A stretch of DNA of 5,214 bases from Tannerella sp. (lineage in GTDB: Bacteria; Bacteroidota; Bacteroidia; Bacteroidales; Tannerellaceae): contig JAITDQ010000164.1 in assembly GCA_031282485.1 (NCBI GenBank), forward strand, positions 1 to 5,214. The letters are read 5' to 3'. The position numbers were made by a program, and so were the translations under genes. Below are positions 1 through 5,089 of this stretch, piece after piece. The notes under the pieces were generated by a model. That model was not told the origin of the DNA. It did not search any database and saw only the letters and a program-made list of their open reading frames with translations. The first letter of the stretch is position 1, and each line of letters starts with the position of its first letter.

Positions 1-281
1 GTACAAATGGCCGGCATGGACTGTTCTATAGTGTCAAGACCCTGGCAACGTTCCACACTCACGTAGCAGGCAATCGCCTCATCGCCGGCATTGATTTCAC
101 GCATCCAGCTTTGCAGGAACGTCGTCTTGCCGGTTTGACGCGGCGCATGAAGCACCCAATAAAGCTTATCTCTGATGTAGCGATGCAGTTGCGCTCCCAC
201 CAAGCGGTCTTCGGGGGGAAGCATGTAATGATCTTCCGGATTACAGGGGCCTGTGGTATTAAAAAAACGGATGCGTTTCAT
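1..281 (-). CDS. P-loop ATP-binding protein (AAA-like), partial, 3' end outside window
   Basis: The minus strand is open from an ATG at 281-279 to the left edge, giving the first 93 residues with no stop. The protein begins MKRIRFFNTTGPCNPEDHYM and has a Walker A-type motif, APRQTGKT, at residues 46-53, followed by a hydrophobic and aromatic stretch (FLQSW). The opening NTTGPCNPEDHYMLPP and the early P-loop are familiar from a family of Bacteroidetes 'ATP-binding proteins' of AAA-like type, often present in several copies per genome; that family placement is from memory. Walker B and the C-terminal part lie outside the window, so ATPase activity is inferred from the P-loop only and the cellular role is unknown. 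A Bacteroidetes -7 element about 30 nt upstream supports this start and an independent transcript. Nothing links it to the iron genes on its right. Confidence 0.85.
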   Translation of the reverse strand, partial: MKRIRFFNTTGPCNPEDHYMLPPEDRLVGAQLHRYIRDKLYWVLHAPRQTGKTTFLQSWMREINAGDEAIACYVSVERCQGLDTIEQSMPAIC

Positions 282-310
282 ATATATGCTGTTTTAAAAT
301 GATTTCCCTG

Positions 311-343
311 CAAAGATAAGTTTTTATCCTCCAATAAATCAAT
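311..343 (-). promoter_or_regulatory. Probable promoter of the partial ATPase gene
   Basis: On the minus strand TATCTTTG (318 down to 311) matches the Bacteroidetes -7 consensus TAnnTTTG exactly. A weak -33-like ATTG lies at 343-340, 21 nt upstream. Transcription would start near 304, leaving an A/T-rich leader of about 23 nt before the ATG at 281. No copy of the ATGGGGA element found at the iron genes is present here. Confidence 0.6.
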
Positions 344-353
344 TTCATGCATT

Positions 354-394
354 AAAAAAAACAAATTGAGAGAAACGAAGCGCTCCGCACTCAA
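354..394 (-). terminator. Possible terminator after the LuxR-type regulator gene
   Basis: Read on the minus strand, TTGAG (394-390) can pair with CTCAA (370-366) around a long loop, followed by TTTG and a run of eight T (361-354). The left arm overlaps the regulator stop codon. An alternative stem GCGCT/AGCGC sits slightly upstream. The stem is short and the loop long, so the call rests mainly on the T-run and its place at the operon end. Confidence 0.4.
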
Positions 395-993
395 AGCGCG
401 CCTTCTTCTATCAGATTATTCATCAGGGCATACATGGCAAGGCCGGCGACGGATTTTATGTTTGTTTTGCGGGTGATATTCTTGCGGTGCGAGATGACCG
501 TATGGATGGAAATGTTCAGTTTTTCCGCAATCTCTTTGCTCATCAAGCCTTTTGCAACCAGAACGAGGACGTCCGTTTCGCGTTTTGTCAGTTCGTAACT
601 GTTGTCGTCCGGCGGCGAATCGACGGCATTTAACAACAAACTGCACTCTGTGATGATTTCGTTTATATGCTCCTTCTCCTCCCGTATATCAATAATCCCG
701 CCGAACAGCCGGAGGACGGACTGCTCCATATACTGATAGAGCAACGCCACGATCGCCATGTGCGGATAGTCCTGCATGATACTTTTCAGGGCATTATGTC
801 CCGGGTACGGCAGCAGCGCAGGATTCAACAGCAGGACATCGGGCTTCCCCGTGGCCAGCCGGCCGTTAAGACATTCGATATCCTGCAGCGGCGACAAGAC
901 TTCCAGCGAGGTTGATTCCCCGAGTATTTTCATCAATCCTTCGGTAATAATATCCGACGGCTCAACAATCAAGACTTTTTTCCGGCTGTTCAT
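391..993 (-). CDS. LuxR/NarL-type transcriptional regulator with a degenerate receiver domain
   Basis: This 200-residue protein has response-regulator architecture. Residues 5-122 resemble a receiver domain (KVLIVEPSDI, then PDVLLLNPALL), and residues 133-196 are a GerE/LuxR helix-turn-helix (LTKRETDVLVLVAKGLMSKE, then a recognition region ISIHTVISHRKNI). The receiver looks non-functional for phosphotransfer: Asn57 replaces the phospho-acceptor Asp, the acidic pair after the first strand is Glu11-Pro12, and the usual Thr/Ser and Lys switch residues appear to be absent (ALLY near 83-86; IIDI near 100-103). The start codon overlaps the stop of the upstream hemerythrin gene as ATGA (993-990), so the two are probably translationally coupled. 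No histidine kinase gene is in view. It likely binds DNA as a dimer, and NarL-like 7-2-7 sites in the nearby divergent region are plausible targets; that link is inference. Confidence is high for the family, moderate for loss of phosphorylation. Confidence 0.92.
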   Translation of the reverse strand: MNSRKKVLIVEPSDIITEGLMKILGESTSLEVLSPLQDIECLNGRLATGKPDVLLLNPALLPYPGHNALKSIMQDYPHMAIVALLYQYMEQSVLRLFGGIIDIREEKEHINEIITECSLLLNAVDSPPDDNSYELTKRETDVLVLVAKGLMSKEIAEKLNISIHTVISHRKNITRKTNIKSVAGLAMYALMNNLIEEGAL

Positions 994-1682
994 ATAATCC
1001 TCTTTTCGATCAGTTTCACATACGGGACAAGCACTTTTTCTTCGATAAGAGCATGTTTGTTCAGGTCGGAAGATAACTCGAAAATATCAAACACAACACC
1101 GATAGAATCTCCCTGCGAAACAGTCCCGGGCAAATATTTAAATATTATCTGCATCAAATCATTCAGTTTATCCTCGATATCGTTGTGCGCCTTCTCAAAA
1201 TCATGGATACGGTACTCCCCGCACGGCCGGCCGGAAACCAGCGCTTCGATATAGGGAAAAACCGTCTCTTCCTCATACATGAAATGCTCGGAAACTTCAT
1301 TTTTATATCCGGCAAAAAAACGTTTCAGTACATTCCCGTATTTCCCGTCAATATCACCGGCAATACGGTTGAGATGCTGCTCGATATGGGGCAGTCTTTC
1401 CGTGAGATAATATTTATGCGAAGCCCTGAGATACGGTATCAGCAGGCGCATATCCGTCGCAACAACTGTTTTTTCATCCGGGATATAGGTATCGAAAGAA
1501 TAAACGTTGCAGATAAGCAGAAAAAAATCTGCCGGGATATTGTATTTCGCACATACCTCCGCCACGCTCTTATCCCCGAAACCCAGAAGAATCCCGAAGC
1601 GCGGCAGCATGAGGATAAGGTTATGGTTTGCCGAAATCAGATCGGCAAGCTTCATCTTCTTTGTAAAAAGTATTTTATTCAT
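990..1682 (-). CDS. Hemerythrin-domain di-iron protein (RIC/YtfE/ScdA-like)
   Basis: From the ATG at 1682 the protein has 230 residues. The C-terminal two thirds form a four-helix hemerythrin (HHE) domain. Candidate di-iron ligands are His89, His133, Glu137 (HFMYE), His166 and His210, Glu214 (HALIE); their spacing closely follows the six ligands of E. coli YtfE. Residues about 26-62 (RFGILLGFGDKSVAEVC) resemble the ScdA/YtfE N-terminal domain, but the usual Cys-Cys pair is missing; only a later Cys44 is seen. Related proteins repair iron-sulfur clusters after NO or oxidative damage; O2 or NO sensing is another possibility. No signal peptide, so cytoplasmic. The frame extends upstream to an ATG at 1733, but a -7 promoter element lies inside that extension, so 1682 is preferred; 1655 is also possible. 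First gene of an operon with the LuxR-type regulator, divergent from feoAB. Confidence 0.88.
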   Translation of the reverse strand: MNKILFTKKMKLADLISANHNLILMLPRFGILLGFGDKSVAEVCAKYNIPADFFLLICNVYSFDTYIPDEKTVVATDMRLLIPYLRASHKYYLTERLPHIEQHLNRIAGDIDGKYGNVLKRFFAGYKNEVSEHFMYEEETVFPYIEALVSGRPCGEYRIHDFEKAHNDIEDKLNDLMQIIFKYLPGTVSQGDSIGVVFDIFELSSDLNKHALIEEKVLVPYVKLIEKRII

Positions 1683-1720
1683 ATAGCCTGGTTTTAGTTG
1701 AGAGATGTTAATATCGAGTG

Positions 1721-1728
1721 CAAATATA
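1721..1728 (-). promoter_or_regulatory. -7 promoter element of the hemerythrin-regulator operon
   Basis: On the minus strand TATATTTG (1728 down to 1721) matches TAnnTTTG. It lies inside the upstream-extended reading frame that would begin at 1733, so transcription would start near 1714 and the first usable ATG would be at 1682, with a leader of roughly 30 nt. No clear -33 TTTG is visible. The second operator (1761-1776) lies upstream, with 33 nt between its G-run and this element. Confidence 0.6.
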
Positions 1729-1760
1729 CTCATTTTATTTTAATAAAATCGCACCGGACA

Positions 1761-1776
1761 TCCCCATTAATAGGTA
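1761..1776. promoter_or_regulatory. Second, imperfect 7-2-7 operator
   Basis: TCCCCAT-TA-ATAGGTA repeats the layout of the perfect palindrome at 1789-1810. The left heptamer is identical. The right one, read on the other strand as TACCTAT, fits the NarL heptamer consensus TACYYMT at all seven positions. Its centre is 31 bp from the centre of the main palindrome, close to three helical turns, so two bound dimers would lie on the same DNA face. Read on the minus strand, its ATGGGGA half is the one nearer the hemerythrin promoter. Sequence pattern is direct; function is inferred. Confidence 0.5.
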
Positions 1777-1788
1777 ATAACGGCCGAT

Positions 1789-1810
1789 ATATCCCCATTA
1801 ATGGGGATAT
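1789..1810. promoter_or_regulatory. Perfect 22-bp palindromic operator upstream of feoAB
   Basis: The 22 bases are a perfect inverted repeat centred between 1799 and 1800, with core TCCCCAT-TA-ATGGGGA (1792-1807) flanked by ATA/TAT. This is a 7-2-7 arrangement, and each heptamer fits the NarL-family consensus TACYYMT at six of seven positions (C instead of A at position 2). The G-run ends 24 nt before the feoAB -7 element, so the site centre lies roughly 40-46 bp upstream of the expected transcription start, where class II activators bind. It does not resemble a Fur box. The most economical binder is the LuxR/NarL-type protein encoded at 391-993, which is inference. Confidence 0.7.
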
Positions 1811-1830
1811 GGTATATGAAATATAATTAC

Positions 1831-1838
1831 TACTTTTG
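1831..1838 (+). promoter_or_regulatory. -7 promoter element of feoAB
   Basis: TACTTTTG matches TAnnTTTG and lies 20 nt before the feoAB ATG, in an A/T-rich leader. There is no TTTG at the expected -33 position; the sequence there is GATATGGTATATG, next to the palindrome. A promoter with a good -7 and no -33 fits one that needs an activator. The identical octamer serves the flavodoxin gene at 4504-4511. Confidence 0.65.
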
Positions 1839-1858
1839 GCGTCGAAATAATTAATAAA

Positions 1859-4405
1859 ATGAGATTATCTGAGCTGCACAACGGTGAATCGGCCATAATA
1901 GTAAAGGTATACGGACATGGAGGATTTCGCAAACGTATCATGGAAATGGGATTCATTCGCGGACAAAAGGTCGCGTCCATACTTAATTCCCCTCTTCGGG
2001 ATCCCGTAAAATATTCGGTTATGGGATACGAAGTGTCATTAAGGCACAGTGAAGCGGAAATGATTGAAGTATTGCACGAATCGGAAGCCGACGAACTTAT
2101 CATCGTAAACGAACACGAGAGGCGCCGGAACGGATACGACCCCGCCGTCCATAACGAAGAAACGGTCATTCCCGAAACGGGATGCGGAACGCACGGCCGG
2201 CACGAACGGAATGATACGCCCGGCCATCATTCCGCCCGCAACAGCGACAGGCCGGAAAGCCTGCGGGGAGAACACCGCAAACCGGAAAAACAACCGGCTT
2301 ACCGCAAAAATATAATAAACGTCGCGCTCGTAGGCAATCCCAACAGCGGCAAAACCTCTTTATTCAACTCCCTCTCCGGCAGGAGCGAACATGTCGGGAA
2401 TTACAGCGGCGTCACGGTCGACGCCAAGACGGGGCATTTCAATTATAAAGGCTACCATATCAACATAACAGACCTGCCCGGCACGTACTCCCTTTCGGCT
2501 TATTCGCCGGAGGAACGGTTCGTCCGCGAACATATTTTTAAAAACATGCCCGACGTCATCATAAATGCGGTTGTGGCGTCAAATATCGAGCGGAACCTGT
2601 ATCTTACGACCGAACTGATCGACCTTAACCCGCGCATGGTCGTCGCGCTGAACATGTACGACGAGCTGGAAGCCAGCGGCGCTCAGCTTGACTATGAACG
2701 GCTGGGCGGAATGATTGGCGTCCCGATGGTGCCTACCGTCGCCAAGAGCAGGAAAGGACTTGATGCGCTGCTCGACACGGTAATTGATGTTTTTGAAAAC
2801 CGCAACAGGGTCGCAAGGCATATCCACATAAACTACGGAACCGTCACGGAACCCTCCATAACGAGCCTTAATGATATGATACGGGACGACGACGACGTGC
2901 CGCAACAGTTCCCGGCACGTTACTGGGCGATAAAACTGCTGGAACACGACCGGGAAGTCGACAAAATATTAAGCAAATGCAAACGCTTTGACCGGTGGAA
3001 AAAGTTTGCCGGTAAAGCTGCGGAAAGCATAAAAAATCAAACGAACGACGACGTGGAGATGCTCATCTCCGACGCCAAATACGGGTTTATTGCGGGCGCG
3101 CTGCAGGAGACGTACGTGGCGGGAACGGTTGATTCCAACAAAAAAACACGTTATATCGACCGCCTTGTAACGAACAAATGGTTGGGCTTCCCTATCTTTA
3201 TCCTGCTGATGTGGGTCATGTTCATGGCCACATTCTATCTGGGCGCCTGGCCGCAGGAATGGATCGAAACCGGTATCGAAAAGCTGGGCGAAGTGATATC
3301 GGCCGGCATGTCCGGCGGCCCGCTGAAAGACCTCCTGATAAACGGTATTATCGGAGGCGTCGGGAGCGTCATTGTATTCCTCCCGAACATCCTGATCCTT
3401 TTTCTTTTCATTTCATTCATGGAAGATTCCGGTTACATGGCGCGCGCCGCGTTTATAATGGACAAGATCATGCATAAAATGGGACTGCACGGCAAATCGT
3501 TCATCCCACTTATCATGGGATTCGGATGCAATGTCCCGGCCATTATGGCAACCCGGACGATCGAAAGCCACAGCAGCCGCCTGATTACGATACTCATCAA
3601 TCCGTTCATGTCATGCAGCGCACGTATACCCGTATTCCTGCTGCTCGCGGGAACGTTTTTCCCCGGTCATGCGGGAACGGTGCTGATATCAATGTATCTG
3701 TCCGGTATACTGATTGCCGTCCTGACGGCGAAAATCTTCCGTAAAACATATTTCAAAGTCGAAGAAACGCCGTTCGTCATGGAACTGCCGCCCTATCGCA
3801 TGCCTACCACACGGGCTACGCTGAAACACATGTGGGACAAAGGCGAACAGTATGTCCGGAAAATGGGAGGCGTCATTCTCATTGCGTCCATAATCATCTG
3901 GTTCCTGAGTTATTACCCGCGAAACACGGATAACGCGACAAATGGGACGGCGCAAACGGAATGGACGGCTTCGCCGGACACGGCGCAAACGGACGGTGAA
4001 ACGGCGGAAGAAGACGTTCTGCAGTATGAACAGTCTTATCTGGGACGTTTCGGTAAATTCTTCGAACCTGTGATGCGACCTTTGGGGCTTGACTGGAAAG
4101 CAAGTGTCGCTATCCTGACCGGACTGACCGCCAAGGAAATCGTAGTAAGCACATTAGGCATATTATACCGGAACGGGGACGAAGCGACATTATCCAAAAC
4201 GCTGCTGACGTCGGGCGATTTCACGCCGCGATCGGCTCTGGCATTTATGATATTCGTATTGATTTATGTCCCGTGCATTGCCGCGCTGGCCGCTATCGGT
4301 CATGAGGCGGGGAATAAAAAATGGATGCTGTTTGCCGCCATTTACAATACGACCCTTGCATGGATCGTTTCCTTCGTCGTATATACAGTCGCGGGGCTTT
4401 TTTAG
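1859..4405 (+). CDS. feoAB: Fused ferrous iron transport protein FeoA-FeoB
   Basis: This 848-residue protein takes up Fe2+ across the inner membrane. Residues 1-75 are a FeoA SH3-like domain (RKRIMEMGFIRGQKV, then SPLRDPV and YEVSLR). Residues 80-150 are a charged, His-rich linker. The FeoB G domain follows: G1 GNPNSGKT (159-166), G2 Thr186 in GNYSGVTV, G3 DLPG (205-208), G4 NMYD (265-268) and G5 near SRKG (297-300). A helical regulatory region (about 345-425) leads to the membrane part from residue 438. It holds the two gate motifs GFGCNVPAIMATRTIE (Cys557) and NPFMSCSARIPVF (Cys586), Cys806 in YVPCIAAL, and DWKASVAILTGLTAKE (745-760). An extra hydrophilic loop lies at 686-728. The length equals a separate FeoA plus FeoB with an added linker, and all key motifs are intact; no feoC is seen. 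Its promoter sits beside the perfect palindrome, so control by that site is likely. Confidence 0.97.
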   Translation: MRLSELHNGESAIIVKVYGHGGFRKRIMEMGFIRGQKVASILNSPLRDPVKYSVMGYEVSLRHSEAEMIEVLHESEADELIIVNEHERRRNGYDPAVHNEETVIPETGCGTHGRHERNDTPGHHSARNSDRPESLRGEHRKPEKQPAYRKNIINVALVGNPNSGKTSLFNSLSGRSEHVGNYSGVTVDAKTGHFNYKGYHINITDLPGTYSLSAYSPEERFVREHIFKNMPDVIINAVVASNIERNLYLTTELIDLNPRMVVALNMYDELEASGAQLDYERLGGMIGVPMVPTVAKSRKGLDALLDTVIDVFENRNRVARHIHINYGTVTEPSITSLNDMIRDDDDVPQQFPARYWAIKLLEHDREVDKILSKCKRFDRWKKFAGKAAESIKNQTNDDVEMLISDAKYGFIAGALQETYVAGTVDSNKKTRYIDRLVTNKWLGFPIFILLMWVMFMATFYLGAWPQEWIETGIEKLGEVISAGMSGGPLKDLLINGIIGGVGSVIVFLPNILILFLFISFMEDSGYMARAAFIMDKIMHKMGLHGKSFIPLIMGFGCNVPAIMATRTIESHSSRLITILINPFMSCSARIPVFLLLAGTFFPGHAGTVLISMYLSGILIAVLTAKIFRKTYFKVEETPFVMELPPYRMPTTRATLKHMWDKGEQYVRKMGGVILIASIIIWFLSYYPRNTDNATNGTAQTEWTASPDTAQTDGETAEEDVLQYEQSYLGRFGKFFEPVMRPLGLDWKASVAILTGLTAKEIVVSTLGILYRNGDEATLSKTLLTSGDFTPRSALAFMIFVLIYVPCIAALAAIGHEAGNKKWMLFAAIYNTTLAWIVSFVVYTVAGLF
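3947..3993 (+). repeat. In-frame direct repeat in the FeoB variable loop
   Basis: ACGGCGCAAACGGA occurs exactly at 3947-3960 and again at 3980-3993, 33 nt apart (11 codons), giving a repeated Thr-Ala-Gln-Thr in the hydrophilic loop (residues about 697-711). The loop is low in complexity, rich in Thr, Ala, Asp and Glu. It probably grew by local duplication in a tolerant, variable part of FeoB. Confidence 0.6.
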
Positions 4406-4464
4406 AATATTTGCCGTATTTAACATTTATCTGTCGCCCGAAATAGGTAGCAGGCGCTCAAAAA

Positions 4465-4480
4465 CCACTAATAATGGGGA
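4465..4480. promoter_or_regulatory. Operator half-site at the flavodoxin promoter
   Basis: The right half ATGGGGA (4474-4480, followed by T) is identical to the promoter-proximal half of the feoAB palindrome. Its G-run ends exactly 24 nt before the -7 element, the same distance as at feoAB. In a 7-2-7 reading, the left heptamer CCACTAA (4465-4471) is poorly conserved, matching at about four of seven positions. I read it as a weaker site for the same regulator. Confidence 0.5.
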
Positions 4481-4483
4481 TTT

Positions 4484-4511
4484 TTTGATATAAACGGATG
4501 CACTACTTTTG
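4484..4511 (+). promoter_or_regulatory. Promoter of the flavodoxin gene
   Basis: TACTTTTG (4504-4511) matches the -7 consensus TAnnTTTG and is identical to the feoAB element. A TTTG at 4484-4487 may serve as -33, though the 16-nt gap is shorter than usual. Transcription would start near 4518, after the upstream in-frame ATG at 4498; this rules that ATG out and makes 4540 the real start. Flavodoxin therefore has its own transcript, apart from any read-through from feoAB. Confidence 0.65.
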
Positions 4512-4539
4512 CGACATAATTTTTAATCATAAAATAAAA

Positions 4540-5037
4540 ATGGATAAAACAGCTATCATCTTCGGATCAACTACCGGCATGACGGAAGATATCGCGAAAA
4601 AAATCGCATCGCAACTGAACATTTCCAAAGAAAATGTTTACGAAGTTGCAAACATTACACCGGAAATCATCTCTCCATACGACGTATTGCTGCTCGGCAG
4701 TTCGACCTGGGGCAGCGGGGAATTACAGGATGACTGGTACGACGGCGTCGAAGTATTAAAAAAATCAGACCTGAACGGGAAGAAAATATCTTTCTTCGGC
4801 ACGGGCGATTCGTATTCGTATTCGGACACATTCTGCGATGCGTTGGGACTTATTTACAGGGAAATCGAATCATCGGGCGCCACGTTTATCGGTCAGGTTG
4901 ACGCTTCGGACTATACGTTCGATGAGTCCGTTTCCGTCATAGACGGTAAATTCGTTGGCCTGGCATTGGACGAAACAAACGAAACAAATAAAACCGGCGA
5001 GCGCATTAGCCGTTGGATTAAATCTTTAGTTATATAA
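4540..5037 (+). CDS. fldA: Flavodoxin (long-chain type), FMN electron carrier
   Basis: From the ATG at 4540 the protein has 165 residues, typical of a long-chain flavodoxin. The FMN phosphate loop is GSTTGMTED (9-17). The second FMN loop is SSTWGSGELQDDW (54-66), with Trp57 placed to stack on the flavin. The third is GTGDSYSYSDTFCDALG (87-103), with Tyr94 as the other likely stacking residue. The extra long-chain loop lies around 120-142. It is a soluble cytoplasmic low-potential carrier that can replace ferredoxin when iron is short. The frame also has an ATG at 4498, but that would add 14 residues encoded across the promoter, so it is rejected. The gene lies 134 nt after feoAB and is followed by a DUF2023-type gene. 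An ATGGGGA half-site placed as at feoAB suggests shared control. Confidence 0.95.
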   Translation: MDKTAIIFGSTTGMTEDIAKKIASQLNISKENVYEVANITPEIISPYDVLLLGSSTWGSGELQDDWYDGVEVLKKSDLNGKKISFFGTGDSYSYSDTFCDALGLIYREIESSGATFIGQVDASDYTFDESVSVIDGKFVGLALDETNETNKTGERISRWIKSLVI

Positions 5038-5047
5038 TGTTTTCCGG

Positions 5048-5080
5048 GAGGTGCACGTGATTGTGTACCTCTTTTTTTCT
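5048..5080 (+). terminator. Rho-independent terminator or attenuator after the flavodoxin gene
   Basis: GAGGTGCAC (5048-5056) pairs with GTGTACCTC (5063-5071) to form a 9-bp stem with one G-U pair and a six-base loop, followed at once by seven T and then more T-rich sequence. This is a standard intrinsic terminator placed 10 nt after the flavodoxin stop. It is also only 10 nt (T-run end to ATG: 11 bases) upstream of the next gene, which has no clear promoter of its own, so partial read-through is likely. Confidence 0.75.
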
Positions 5081-5089
5081 TTTACCTTT

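Noticed and set aside
111..302. A 63-residue plus-strand open frame at the left end
   Set aside because: It is antisense to the partial ATPase gene, which has a clear P-loop and promoter.
1185..1697. A 170-residue plus-strand open frame antisense to the hemerythrin gene
   Set aside because: It lies entirely opposite a well-supported gene, has no recognisable domain and no promoter; it is a shadow frame.
1789..1810. Palindrome as a Fur box or IscR-type site
   Set aside because: It lacks the GATAAT-type hexamers of Fur sites. It shares CC/GG and A/T positions with type 2 IscR sites, but the spacer is about three bases too short.
1798..2169. A 123-residue minus-strand open frame across the feoAB start and palindrome
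   Set aside because: It covers the feoAB coding start and promoter on the opposite strand, shows no family features, and would terminate inside the operator.
4385..4440. Terminator between feoAB and the flavodoxin gene
   Set aside because: There is a CTTTTTT tract at the feoAB stop, but I could not find a convincing stem just before it.
4498..4539. Upstream start of the flavodoxin gene at 4498
   Set aside because: The 14 extra residues precede the conserved flavodoxin N-terminus and are coded across the -7 element, so they would not be in the mRNA.
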